A stretch of DNA of 64,000 nt from Papaver somniferum (taxonomy: Eukaryota > Streptophyta > Magnoliopsida > Ranunculales > Papaveraceae). The notes beneath the pieces were generated by a model. The model saw only the letters and a list, made by a program, of their open reading frames with translations, was not told the origin of the DNA and searched no databases. The DNA is taken from the NCBI RefSeq assembly GCF_003573695.1, contig NC_039358.1, positions 14,508,637 to 14,572,636 on the forward strand, written 5' to 3'. Positions within the stretch are counted from its first letter, which is position 1, and the number at the start of each line of letters is the position of its first letter. This document shows positions 35,569-48,108 of this stretch, piece after piece. Made by a program: the position numbers and the translations under genes.

Positions 35569-38500
35569 ATGTTAGTACAATCTTGGAACTTTCATGGTCT
35601 AGGGAACGAGACGACAGTTCTAGCATTAAACTCGTTCCTGTGTAGCTGCAATCCTACAATCCTTTTCTTATCAGAAACAAGGCTAAATGACAATAACAGT
35701 AGGAAGTTGTGCAGTGCTTTAAATTTCAGGCACTTTAGATACGTCGCAGAAAATGGAAGAAGTGGTGGACTTGCTTTACTTTGGAAAGATTCAGTAGACT
35801 TGTCTGTGGTATATAAATCGCAAAACTGCATACACTGTGTTATCGAACCCAAATTCTCGATACCAAGATGGGAGCTCTTCTGTGTTTATGGTCCTTCATC
35901 TTTCACCCACAAAAATGGTTTTTGGAGACTCATGAATAACACTATTGAAACAGTGGAAGGCGCATGGTGCATGGTTGGTGACTTAAATGTCCATATGCAT
36001 CAATATGAGAAGCAGGGAGGCTCTGCAACCACGGATGTTAAGAGAAAGAGATATACTTGATCTTAGCTATGCGGGCCCAACATTCACCTGGTCAAACAAT
36101 GCTTCTCAAACCATTCCCATTTTTTAGAGACTAGATCGAGCAATTTGTAACTCAGAATGGAGAGTATTATTCTCGGATGCAGCAGTGCTTCATTTACCAA
36201 GAATAGAAAGTGATCATGCTCCCATACTTCTCAACACCATGAGGAAACCGCCAAAAATAAAACCAAACTATAAGTTTGAGTTTTACTGGACCGATCACCC
36301 GCAGTTCAAGGACGTAATGCAGCACAGTTGTGGGACCTCAACAGGAGACACCATAGCCAGATTAACAACTTTGGGAGAAGAACTATGAAAATGGAGCAGG
36401 GAAACCTTTGGAGACACAAAAAGGGAAATAGAACTTGAGAAACAAAAGTTGATTGATCTGCAGGCATTGTCACACTTGAGAGACACCAGAGAAGAAGAGA
36501 AATCCATCAACAACAATATCATCAACTTGGAGAGAAGAGATAGGATGTTCTGGCAACAAAGAAACAAATCAAAATGGGTTCCTTTTATAGATAAAAACAC
36601 CCAGGTATTTCACACCTCTACCATCCATAAAACAAGTAAAAATAAAATTATTGCTTTGAAAAATCTTAATGAGGAGTGGATTTGTGACCCTGAACAAATC
36701 AGAGATACTCTGGTTAGTCACTTCCAAGTCATGTTCACAAAGGACTCTAATGTTAACCCTAGTGCTACGACACTAGATTCTACTAACAGATTAAGTGAAG
36801 ATGACTGCAGGTACCTAAGCTCAATACCTAGTGCTGAAGAAGTTTTCAAAGTAATAAAGAAGATGGGCTCTTTAAAATCGCCAGGTCCTGACGGCTATCC
36901 AGCTCTCTTCTATAAGAAATATTGGGAAACAATAGGCCAGGAAGTTGTGCAATTGATCTAAGATTGCTTCAGATACTCCTCAATTCCACCTGGTCTCAAC
37001 CACACATATCTCGCTTTGATTCCAAAAAAGAAACATGCAGAACCTGCGGTTGATTACAGGCCGATAGCTCTTTGCAACGTGCTCTACAAGGTGGTTACGA
37101 AGATACTCACAAACAGACTCAGCCCTTTCCTAGAAAATCTTATTGAGGAAAGTCAATCAGCCTTTGTGCCTGGAAGACAGATCGTGGTAGCAAAAGAACT
37201 TTTCACTCCATGCAAAACTCAAGCATTTCTCAAGGGTCCTTTGCGCTCAAACTCGACATGAGTAAAGCATGCGATAGAGTGGACTGGGATTTTCTGAGTC
37301 AAGATCTCAACAATATCGGTATCAAAGAGAGAGCTCATTCTCTAATAATGAGCTGTGTGAATACAACATCGTTTTCCATACTACTAAATGGCCATCCAGA
37401 AGGTTTTTTCGTAGGAGAACGTGGAATCAGGCAAGGATGCACGTTATCTCCCTACCTGTTCATTATTTGTGCTCACTCTCTCTCGGGAATCATCAACAGA
37501 ATGGAAACGAAAGGTTTGTATAACGGTTATAAAATCAATAGATGGGCTCCAAGCGTATCACATGTCATGTTTGCAGATGATGTGATGTTATTTGGAAATA
37601 CTGATACCAGGACCATTAACTCGATTACCTCGGTGCTGCAACAATACTACAACCTTTCTGGCCAGCTTGTAAACTACTCAAAGTATTCCATCCATTTTAG
37701 CAAAAGTGTACCAGGCACATATGATGAAGAGATCATTAAAGAACTGGGAGTGAAAAGAATGCACAAGGAAGAGAAGTATTTAGGTGTGAAAATTCTTCAA
37801 CAATGGCACAGGGTATCAAACTACAAGTTTCTCATAGACAAGGTAGACTCAGCTCTCGCAGGAAGGAGGAAAAACAACTTGTCTCATGCAGGAAGAACTG
37901 TTCTCATCCAATCAGTGCTTGCTCTTATCCCAGTTTTTTATATGGCTACCACAATGATTCCAAAGACGGTACTGAATCAACTAACTCAAATCATTAGAGA
38001 TTTCTGGTGGGGCCATGATAGAGGCAGAAGAAAGATGCATTTTTTAAAATGGGAATGGTTCAATCTTCCCAAGGAAAAAGGAGGATTAGGTATACGATCT
38101 TTATATGATCTAAACTTTGCTCTAATCGCAAAATTGGCATGTCTTCAGGAACAATACGCTCTGTGGGCTCAAATTATAAGTGCAAAGTACTTAAAAGGAA
38201 AGTCCTTCTGGGATGTTAAGAAAACAAATACCTGCTCTTCAACATGGTCCGCTATACTTGACAGCAGAGACGAGCTTAAGAAAGGATGTCTTTGGTTAGT
38301 GGGTAACGGAAAATCCATCAAGATTTTTTCAGATTCATGGATCCCTACCATTCCAAACTGTGTCCCTGAGAAGTTAGACGAAGGAACTATGGTATTAACA
38401 AAGGTCAGTGAGTTACTAGATAGCAGCACAGGATCATGGGCCATGAATACTCTTCAGCAAATCACAGACCATCACACCTGCAATCATATCACTCAAATAT

Positions 38501-39600
38501 CCCCAAATATTACGGTTAAAGACAAGCTGATATGGAAACACACGAATCATGGTATGTTCACACCTCAATCTTTCCAGAAGATCTTACAACAGAACATGGG
38601 AGAGTCTTCTGCAATAAGGGAAAACATGTTTTCATGGAAGAAACTCTTGGGAGCAAAGAAAGTAGCACCAAAAATCAAGACCTTTATCTGGAGGGCGTTG
38701 CATAATGGTCTAGCAGTCTCGAAAAGATTTGGTCGCTTCATAGAAGGAGTTTCAACTAACTGCAGTTTCTGCAGTAATGAAGAAGAGTCTATTGATCATC
38801 TTCTGTTAAACTGCAATTTCGCACAAGCTGTGTGGTTTGCATCTCCCCTTGGTCTCCGGTTACAGGATAATCATCAGATGTCCCTTCTGCACCTTATGGA
38901 GTCCCTGCTAAGAAGAAACGATACTAAATATTCCTTGGCTCTAGGAATGGCCATATGCTGGGCAATTTGGAAATCTCGCAACATGAAGGTTTTTGAACAC
39001 AAGACTGTGACCGTTCATGATGCTTTGGAAATTTCTTTATACTGGTTCAACTTATATTACAACTACAGTGAAGATGAATAACAGGCTACAACGGAAAGGG
39101 AACAAACCGATGCTGCAATCACCACAAATTCCTCTTGGAACCCTCCTACCAACCCAACCATCAAGATCAATGTTGATGCAGCCTGGAAGGATGGAGAATA
39201 CGCCTGCGCAGCTGTGGCAAGAGATCATAATGGTGTTTGTTGTGGAGCTGGTACAAAATTAGGAAGATCAGACTCAGTGACTTATGCTGAAGCAGACGGT
39301 TTCAAACTTGCTACTGATCTGGCAGTTTGGCTAAACATCAGCAACATAGTAATTGAAGGTAACATTTAACAAGTAGTGATGAGCTTAAAAGGCGAGCTGA
39401 ACAAAACTCCTTGGAGAATCTGGAGACTCAAGGATGATATTACGGCCAAGATGGAAACTCTCAATAGTAGTGGCGCTTACAACTTTGTTCCATAAAAGGC
39501 TAACAATGCTGCTCATTCTTTCGCAGCTTATGCCTTCTCAAACAAATTCCAACATATGTGGACAATCTCAAATTTACCTTCTAGCATTGTCGTTCTCTTT
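35569..39600 (+). pseudogene. LINE ORF2 (endonuclease, reverse transcriptase, RNase H)
   Basis: Starts MLVQSWNFHGLGNE (35569). The endonuclease has LSETRL (SET for QET), GDLNVH and SDHAPILL (36211). A frameshift near 36045 and stops near 36127, 36386 and 36959 break it. RT begins at KSPGPDGYPALFYKKYW and DYRPIALCNVLYKVVTK. A second frameshift near 37200 precedes motif A KLDMSKACDRVDWDF. The catalytic FADDVML lies at 37571. From 37210 one frame of 623 codons is intact through the zf-RVT knuckle (NCSFCSNEEESIDHLLLNC, about 38760). After a stop at 39079, RNase H follows in the same frame (INVDAAW, TYAEADGFKLA) with two more stops. The enzyme nicks target DNA and reverse-transcribes LINE RNA in intact copies. 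Confidence 0.85.
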
Positions 39601-39659
39601 GTAAATAACAACTAGTTTTTTTTTTGTCATGCCCTATACCAAAAAAAAAAGAATATATA

Positions 39660-40472
39660 TATATATATTTTCTTAATGGTAAAACTGACCCTTATTTTTT
39701 ATTTCATTATTTCTTTTTGAAGAAAAAAAAAATAAAAATAAATGAATCAGTTAATAGAAACTAAATGATTTACCCATACTAAGACACCCCTATAAACATA
39801 TCCTGGCTGGACAAATCATTTTGTATACCTCATAGAATTAAGTTACGCCTGGAAAAAGGCTTCTTTCTATTAGTTTTTACGTGTGGGCCGCCTTTGGTAC
39901 CACCGATAAAAGCAGCAACAGGTATGGTCGTATCCTTTTTTTCTTCCAGTAACTGTAGCACGTATATCTTGTTTGCTTAGTGATGCACGTTTCGCTTCTT
40001 TAATTATCGTTGCAGTCGACTTGTGCGCGCGAGCTCTTGCTGAACGGGTAATTGCACCTGCAAATATACGAGTAATATTTGTAATAATTGGCTGATAATT
40101 TGACTGTATCTAAAATAATAAATACTAGTAATACTTAGTTGACCACTTTACCGAGAGTCGAGAGACCTCTTTAAAACTTTTCTATGTTAAAAAGGCTGCC
40201 CAAATTACGTTGGAAATTTCACACAAGATTATGCTTAGAGTTGAATTGTTATATTCGCTCCTTCCCACATCGGAAATATTATTTGGCTCCTTATTCTCCA
40301 TCTCTGTATTCACCTCCCTATAATCTAAATTTCACATCTATGTCAAAATTCGCATTCAGGTTCAAATGAGGTTTATCATTTCTCTAATGTGGGGTTTGGA
40401 TTGTAGGGAGGAAAATAAGGAGGTGAAGAATAGGAGTTGAATAGCACTGCCGTTCGCCCGTTCCCATATATA
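39660..40472. other. No gene recognised
   Basis: An (at)n run follows the LINE tail, then AT-rich DNA without a supported feature. Confidence 0.5.
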
Positions 40473-40510
40473 CTAGTGTTGAGCCCGTGCTTTGCACGGG
40501 CCCAGAATAT
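40473..40510 (-). mobile_element. Helitron-like 3' terminus
   Basis: On the minus strand, gcccgtgcaaagcacgggc (40483-40501) is a perfect hairpin. Six bases later comes ctag followed by t, as expected for Helitron 3' ends (hairpin, then CTRR, insertion before T). The element body would extend to the right. Its 5' TC end and any Rep/helicase gene were not seen, so this is probably a non-autonomous or truncated copy. Confidence 0.5.
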
Positions 40511-40624
40511 TCGTCTCAGATTAGACATACTTGCATTGCTCAAATCCTCAATGGATGTCTCCATCAAATATAATCCACACATATCAACCAAATTTACCTC
40601 ATTACAAAAATTTCACAAATCTAT

Positions 40625-40927
40625 AGGTAGACTCGAATTAGCGTTTAAGTTACCGTAGAATGTAGTCCATAGCAGCGACCTGAGTTCGAAACTCGTCAGC
40701 ATCGCGGTGGGAGGAGTTTAAGCTTTAATAGAACCTTCAACTATTGAATCCCAATCCAGAAAGTAAATAGTTTGAAAAGGGGAAATATAAATAAACTCAA
40801 CTAAATATATGTTTATGATGATAAATCTAAGGCTTGTTTCTCAAGAACATTCGCAGTTGCCGACTAAGAGCTTTCGCCTTTCACCGGGCTTGAGAGCTAA
40901 TGCTGCTTTATTCCTTAAAAAAAAAAC
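40625..40927 (+). repeat. Possible SINE with A-rich tail
   Basis: A B-box-like gagttcgaaactcg (40682-40695) and, 230 bases on, an A run (40918-40927) after tgctgctttattcctt. The A box is not convincing and no target duplication was found. Confidence 0.25.
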
Positions 40928-42497
40928 TAAATATATATTATGGTGCTTCAAAAAAGAAGAATATAGTATTCCACCGTGCATGTAGCTACTTCACACATTT
41001 GAATTTTTTCATTACACTTTCCATCAAACTAAACAATCCTGGTTTCGTTTTTTTGTTTTTGTTTTTTTTCTTTTTCGTGTCTGCCGAAATACAACCTTTG
41101 AACCTGGTCAACAAAGAAACAAAGAGCAAGTATAAATAAGCAAGGAGCCAGAACATAAATGAAAATATAATTAATTAATTGTCAAATTCACAAATAAGAG
41201 ATGATGTTCGGTTTTAATTCAATCATTTTATTGAATGTTTCTAGTCGTATTCATCTAACACAGAACCCTTCGACATGCTATCGGCATAAAAGACGACAAA
41301 AAACCTTTTAAATGAAAGTATCCATAAAGTCTTGTTAATCAATTAACACTCAACGGTGGAACCTAACCTGGTGCCAAGACCAACCAAAGAATGAGTTGAA
41401 ACTAATGTGAGAAATGTGAATGATAAATCAACCAAAAAAAAAAAGAAAAAGAAAAAAATATATATATATTCTCCAGAAAAATAATGAGGTCGACCGCGCG
41501 GATACAAAATACTCATTTAAGCTCCTCTAATATTTCTAGCAAGGCCCTCATACGCAATGAAAGTAGTCAACTAAGATCAAGCACCCATACACAGTGAAAG
41601 TAGAAAACTAAGATCCTCCTGAAGTTGTCTAGATAATGCAGTTACCACTGTTAACGTAAAATATTAAGATCAAGTACCATATGAAGCTTATCATTTGTTG
41701 CAGTTTAACTTTAATTTAGAGAAAGATTAGGTCCATCCATCCTCTAATCCTATAAGGGAAGCGTCCCTCAACAATACCTCGGGAAGCATCAACACAACAA
41801 ATTATTTTTGTATCCTTGCAGTCTCTTCTCCGTGGATGTAAAAACAGCCTTGAAATCTCTTGCAACTTATAATCCGTAGCAAAGTTTCCCGCACACCTTC
41901 TAATAATTCGGATTTTTACCTTATCTAGTATAACATTACACAATTCAGCATCTTCTGCAAAATGAAAACCCACAAAAATATTTCCCAAATAACAAACCAT
42001 TTGTTTGGAATACCGCGAATATGCAAAGTACCTGAAAACTTTATGTTTTATAGTTATCTTCGAGGCTGAGCTTATAATTTTCCTCCAAAGAAAATGCGAG
42101 AAAATCTCCTAAATTAAAACAACAAAATCCAAACACAAAAATTCATAAAATGTAAAAAGGAATTAACCCACCAAAATTAATGGCGGGTATGCAGGAAGAT
42201 AACACTTGCTTACAGAATTATATTAGGTTGAAGTCTACCCTTTATTGCCAGTTGGAGCAATCCAACACATATATAGAAATAAAAAAATAATAATAACTGA
42301 GCTCCCTAATGGTACACCATTGTGATTATAATTGTTAGCTTTACAGGTTTAGCTTCACATTGTTTCTGAGTGGAACCTCGTGGTTAATCTCATTCCATTA
42401 CATTTCAACCAAAACCCAACGTTGTGATGAAATAATTAATGTTGTTGTCAATATATCACTTGTACATTACCAACCAATATAATCAGTTGTTCAACAA
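40928..42497. other. No gene recognised
   Basis: AT-rich. The minus-strand ORF at 41716-42000 (94 codons) has no motif known to me and no support from splice sites. Confidence 0.4.
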
Positions 42498-42506
42498 AAT
42501 ATATAA

Positions 42507-44335
42507 GGGCAATTTAACAAAGTGTCCAGCTTCCTACCATATATTTAATAAACCGGCCAAAAAATTTAAATCTTTTATAAAGTGGCCTTTCTGTTAGATA
42601 TAACACCTGGTCCCACCAAAATGGTCCACCAAGCTGACTTAGTCAATCATGGGGCTTAAAATTACCACTACATCCTCACCCTTATGTTATCGATTCTTCT
42701 TTTCATTCATTTCTTCTTGTTTATGTTTGTCTCTCTCTGTATCTCAATTCTTCTCGTCGAACTCGGATGATTGATGAAAATAGAAGTGATCTCACAAGCA
42801 GTCAATACCGAAGATGTGGTTATTAGTGAAGAAGAAGAAGAATGGTTTATTAGTGATATTTGACAATTTTGAAGTTTTTAGGGTTTTGCTGGATGCAGCA
42901 GCGAAGCTGAAGTACAAATCGAAGATGAAGTTGAAATCGGGGATGAAGAAATCAAAATCCAGGTAAGAATTTTAGAACCCACACGTTAATTAACTTAGTC
43001 TTTAATGAAAACACATGTTTGGATGGTGAAATCAATTGATTTCGATTGTTTGAATTCTAGGGTTTGGGGCTCTTTCCTTTTCTTTTTTTTTGTTTAATCA
43101 ATTGACTTAATTTGCAGTTGTGATTGAATCATCGATGTAGAGAAGAACAAAGAGGAAGAATGAGTCTTGGCTGAAGAGAAATCAAGAAGAGAAAAATGCA
43201 GGAAGTTAGGGTTTGTCGAGATGATGTGAAATGGAATATATATAAGACATGAAAGAAATTGGGGAGATTGACAAAAATCAGGGTTTGAAGTGCAGTTCAA
43301 GTAGTTGTTGAGTATCTGTGACAGATTTGAAGCAATGGGTTTGTTCTTGAATTCAAATTGACAAGTATTAAGAGATTTTGATGTTCTGCTGCTTTAGTTT
43401 ATGATGAGAAGGTGTTGGTAGTCACTGGCAAGGATGTAAAATGGATAGTTGTTAACCAAGCAATAACCAGGTTATGAAAAGTTTCTTGAGTTGAGCTCAA
43501 GTTGTGAGTAGTTTTGAGCTGAGATGATAACTCATGTGGTGTTGTTGTTTTTTAGAAAGGAAGAAGAGTTGTTGTGGTTGATTGGCTAAGAAGATGATGT
43601 TGCTGCTGAAATGAAATTGCAGGTGCAGTTGCAATTGGTGGTTGTTACATGGAGAAAATGAGAAGTGGCTGCATCTGTTGGCTCATGTTGTGATCATGAA
43701 GTTGTTGCAGGGGTTCTAAGTTTAACAAAATGCAAGGATTAATGGGTTTGATTTGTTTCTCTTGTTGCTTACAGGAAGATGAAACTGAGATGACATTAGT
43801 GTTATAACTAGGTTCGATGTCAGTTAAGATGAGAAGGAGAGTAAGAGGATGGCTTTGTTTGAATGAGTCTTGGCTGAAGAGAAATCAAGTAGTTCTGGTG
43901 GTGTTGGAATTGTAGTATATGAGTTTGTGGTGTTATTGAAGGTTGATGTGGTTTTAGTGGAGCTTATAGGTGTCGGTGTAGATGAAATGAAATTGCAATG
44001 GCTTGCAGGTCCAAGATAACAAAACAATGTGTTGTTGTGCTGCAGAGAAGCTACGGAAATGGCTTAGATGTATGCTAGGACTGTGCACGGGTGAAGAGTA
44101 TAAGGCTTGAATATGGCTCAGGCGAGTTGACTCACCAATCCAGACTGACTCACCGAGGGTTAAACTATCTTTTACTAAGGAGGTTAACTGACACGCGTGT
44201 ATTTAACGACTGTTAACAGTTTTTTGAAAAAAACGGATGGAAAAGGTCAATCTCGGCCACTTTATATAAACATTCAAAAAAACGGTCATTTTGTGAAATA
44301 CATTACAAAAACATGGCCACTTTATTAAAAAGCCC
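42507..44335. mobile_element. Non-autonomous MULE with 9 bp TSD
   Basis: Ends GGGCAATTTAACAAAGTGTCC-like and GGGCTTTTTAATAAAGTGGCC-like (reverse complement of right end) form the tips of inverted repeats. A perfect 9 bp duplication aatatataa flanks it (42498-42506, 44336-44344). Length is 1829 bp. The interior is G-rich on the plus strand and has no transposase. The phrases gagttgactcacc and gttaacagttttttgaa near its right end match the left end of the MULE at 19326-20765, so the two are relatives in opposite orientation. Confidence 0.87.
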
Positions 44336-44344
44336 AATATATAA

Positions 44345-45540
44345 ATACCACATCATATCTAGAAGATGGGTTTGCAGGGTTTATTCATAAGGAGGCCAGA
44401 CTTCAAAACTAAACTGAAATCATGAATCTACAATGCCACTCACAGAAAAGATTGAAAGCAATTGAATTAATTTGATATGATGCAACATGCTCCAGTATAA
44501 GTTAATAAGCAAGCATCAATTTTCAAGGTTTTCAAGAAAAAAAACATGAATTGCAGTGGATTGATGTGAGTAGATATTTCGAATTAAGAAAGTGCTTGAA
44601 TCCCCTGGAATATAAATATACCTGATATATGGGAAAGCTTTATAGTCCCATCTCTTTTCCGATATCATTGATGCTCTGTATCATAATATCTATTTAATTA
44701 CCCGTGTCAGGCTTTTCAGCAGGTGCAAAGGAGCTATGGAAAGCTTTACAACATACCAAGCGTCCTCAGTAAATATCCCGAGATACAAATAATGGGGTAC
44801 TTAAGCTTGATGTTGCAGACAATTACTGCTCTTTCGTATTCCGTAGCATTTTTAGTCAACCCCATTATGCTAACGAAATATGCAAATGATTTAAAGTTCA
44901 TTAGATAAAGGTCTTAATAACAAAACTCCATTCTTGAAAAGGTGACAAACATGAATATACCAATCGGAATGAAACAACACAAAACTAATATTTGAAAAAA
45001 GTTAACATAAGCTCACCATATACATTTTGGATTTTCCTATATGTTAGAATACATGGGAACAACAATTTTATGTCTAATGGAAATGTTTGTGTCATCGATA
45101 ATAACTTCCAACTTTTCAGGAAATCAGATTATCAAAGACCCAAACATCTCCATGAAACACAGATGCAATCTTTATATTAAAGACCCCATTTTCACCAATC
45201 TTGCCAACAGCTTAATCGTGCTTGATAGTTATATCTGTGTCCTGAACAACCACATGCATAGTATAAAGAATACCAACTTTTCAGATTTAATTTCATCAAG
45301 AATTGTGACAATTTGGAAGAATTAATTTTGCTTTCTTAATCCAACCTTTTTTCTCAGTTTATACATGAAGTTGTGACAGATAAAGAATGAGCTGAAAGGA
45401 GTAGAAGAGACCATGGGAAATAATAGATAGGAATGAATTACCGCATATCATGACGACAGTTATAAGTACAATTATCAGTGAGTAAATAATACCATTCGGT
45501 AAAAATTAAGAAAAATGCACAAACTCAAAACATTATAGAA
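44345..45540. other. No supported gene
   Basis: AT-rich DNA with several small open frames on the plus strand that lack codon bias or motifs. Confidence 0.4.
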
Positions 45541-45558
45541 AAGAGATAAGGAGGAAAC

Positions 45559-45962
45559 CTTGCTTGATATTTTGGCTTGGAAAGAATAACCCTGGATTGA
45601 AAACCAAAACACAATGAGATAAATCAAAATTAAAAAAACCCTAATTCAAATGCAGATGTATAGAATGAACAACCGTTAAAACAATAATAACTCCTGGTAT
45701 TGCTAAAAAAACCTCACCTGGTTTGTTCGAACTGGTAGACCCAAATCTGCAATATCAAAACACTGGCTGCCAATCAATTAATAGAAAGGGAAGAAACTCG
45801 AATTCATATTTCGTGATCATGTTTGACGCTTAAGTTCATAGGAAGAGGATCTAAAAGCCTCAATGACTATGGTGAAAATAAAACAAAACGCACAAATGAT
45901 ATTCAATAAAGTAAGATAAGAAGACTGAAACCTCCGTGATGCAATGTCGATTCTCCGCTCAT
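45559..45962 (-). CDS. Possible small spliced gene (tentative)
   Basis: Minus strand: three candidate micro-exons, 45932-45962, 45718-45746 and 45559-45591, each with AG acceptor and GT donor, join in frame from an ATG to give MSGESTLHHGDLGLPVRTNQ and 11 more residues. A pyrimidine-rich leader lies upstream at 46000-46140, as in a 5' UTR. No further exon was found with confidence; the next plausible one ends in a stop after ten codons. The product is not recognised. This could be chance. Confidence 0.25.
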
Positions 45963-46589
45963 ATATTATCACCTGAGATCAATATAAAACAAAGAAGCCA
46001 ATCATATATTCTCGCCAACTATCGATCGATATAAACTGAAAAAGAAAAAATAAAGAGAATTGAAGGGAAACAGGAGTAGAAGAAAGAGCGGGTAAGAGGA
46101 GAGGACGCGGGTAGAAGACTGAAAGGGAAAAGAGAAATCAAGGTTTACAAAAAGGAAAAAAAATAAAAATCTTCCATGATTATGGTTTGTTGTAAAATGG
46201 CAGTAGCAGGAGAGGAAATTATATGAATATAGGATACATCCGCAAGCATATAAGAAAAAAGAAGAGAAGTAAGGTCGAAAAAATCAAGGCTGGTGACATG
46301 GAAAAGTTAAAGTTTCCTATTGGTCTAAATATTTTTGGTAGGAGCAAAAGCTCTAAAATTCGAGCTTGATTATGCTTTTAACCTTTTGTCCTGAAATTAT
46401 ATATATAAATATATTATATAGGTGGAATGCTTAAAATTTCTAAATTAAGAAATAATTTTGATTTCCCAAATACTTATCGTTTTTCTGTTTTATCCCTTAT
46501 TCTAATTCCAGCACTGGGTCCGTAATGGCACAAGAAATTTTCAAATCTCCATCTTGTACGTAGGACCTTATTTAAGAAAAAAAATCATC

Positions 46590-46862
46590 TTATATTTAAC
46601 CATTGAGGATGTTGAAGAATATCGTACTTGATAGTATTCTTTGTGTTGGTTTGCAAGTTGCTTTTTGAACTTAAGGTACAACAAGACGAGTCTTCTTTTG
46701 TTGACCTTGTTTATGTACTTAAATGTTTTTAGTCTTTTCTTAGTTCCAACTTCGTTTTTCTTTTGTTTTTGAGCTTTTGCTCACCTCTAGTTGTATATGA
46801 TTGCACACGGCTTGTGTGCTCTTAATATATTCTCTTTGATCGATCAAAAAAAATAAAACAAT
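46590..46862 (+). mobile_element. 5'-truncated LINE 3' end
   Basis: T-rich 3' UTR-like sequence ends in cttaatatattctctttgatcgatcaaaaaaaa. The phrase ttaatatattc before the A tail is common in plant LINE 3' ends. No coding part remains. Confidence 0.45.
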
Positions 46863-47226
46863 AATAATAGTTATTTTTCGAATGAACGAGGGTAACAGTA
46901 GTTGATTGTATACTTACGTTTATCAGGCAATATATCTTGCGTATTCCCTGATAATACCATGATGATCATGATAAAGAAAAAGACCGTGAAGAAAATGCTA
47001 GTGTAGTTTCTCGTCATTTTGAAATTTCTCTCCCTTTAGCTTTTAAAGAAAATATGCTTAAGAGATTTTAATGTGATAATCAGATTCAACTAAATGTTCT
47101 ATTATATATCATCATTGGCCCTTTGCTTCATGTGGAAAAATGACAGCTGCTCGATTGTTGTTTGAAAAATCATGCAAAACACGTCTATTTGTACTCAAGT
47201 CTTACGCGACAAGATCTTCACAAATA

Positions 47227-47331
47227 TTCCCTTCGTTTCTGAAAAAGATATACTTTCATTTTTTCAATTTGGCCTATTTTTAGGCTAAAATGAAAAAAAT
47301 GAAAGTATCTCTTTTCCAAAAATAGAGGAAG
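47227..47331. mobile_element. Stowaway-like MITE (Tc1/Mariner)
   Basis: TA target duplication (47225-47226, 47332-47333). Inverted ends ttcccttcgtttctgaaaaa and cttcctctatttttggaaaa (reverse complement), resembling the ctccctccgt start of Stowaway. 105 bp, nearly full-length hairpin. Confidence 0.8.
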
Positions 47332-47604
47332 TATTTGATAGATGGGAGTCTACTGTTTGCACGTTCTCTGTATGGCACGATGATCTTTGTTTTTATTTTT
47401 AAGAAAAACATAAATTTCTATCAACAAAAGATGCATACAACAAAATACTCAGAATTATTAGTCCTGTAATGCACTGGCTAATAAGAGATTTAACCTAGCA
47501 AAAAAAAAAAACTAGCTAATAAGAGAAATGGGACATCTAGTTACCGAAAAAAACAAACTATAATCTGAGATCATTTCTTGAGAAGAGTAGACGTAGTAGC
47601 CTTA

Positions 47605-48108
47605 GAGCAGTTCTTATGGTAATGTTCAAACTCAAAATTTTGTTGAGCCACGTGGATGGTCAAACGGGTTTCTCCATTATGGTAAAGCAGGGTAAAATGA
47701 ACAGACTTGATTTTCTAAGACCCCACTAGTATTTCTTTTTAATATAAAATATTTTGTAGGATAAAGATGAAAAATAAAATATTTAAGCGAGATAAAATAG
47801 GATAAGTGAGATAAAATAGGATAAAGTGAGATAAAATAAGATTAAAAAGTAGTAAAATAATCAGGGATTGTACTTGGCGTTAAACCAAGAGACGCGGGCG
47901 TCAACGAGAAAATCGCTGGCGTTTTTGGCATGGTCGCGCGTTCGTAGCAAGATCGCCCGTCCTTACCATAGACGCGCGCTGAATCTTCCGACTCAATGTT
48001 CAAAGCATCAAATTTGTTGATTTGAACATTCATTTTTCATGTTTGTTCATTTCATAGTGGGAGCAAAATGAACAAACTCCAAGTTTGTTCATTCCATAGG
48101 AACTGCTC
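47605..48108. mobile_element. Tourist-like MITE (PIF/Harbinger)
   Basis: TSD tta (47602-47604, 48109-48111) and inverted ends gagcagttcttatgg / gagcagttcctatgg. 504 bp. Contains a run of gataaaatagg-type repeats (47760-47845) and a short GC-rich island (47880-47990) with repeated gcgcg and gcgtc. TIR tips resemble those of the MITE at 14214. Confidence 0.82.

Larger units (their letters stand above)
33900..39650 (+). mobile_element. Nearly full-length L1-type LINE
   Basis: ORF1 and ORF2 are in the usual order, followed by an A run at 39642-39651 after gccctatacc. Domains present in order are DUF4283-like and zinc knuckle (ORF1), then endonuclease, RT, zf-RVT and plant RNase H (ORF2). Only a handful of stops and two clear frameshifts break ORF2, so insertion was fairly recent. 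Target-site repeats were not resolved. The RNase H near the 3' end is characteristic of plant L1 lineages. Confidence 0.85.

Noticed and set aside
34442..36600. Minus-strand ORFs across the LINE
   Set aside because: Shadows of ORF1 and ORF2, which carry recognisable domains on the plus strand.
41716..42000. 94-codon minus ORF as a gene
   Set aside because: No motif, no splice support, and its length is within chance for this base composition.
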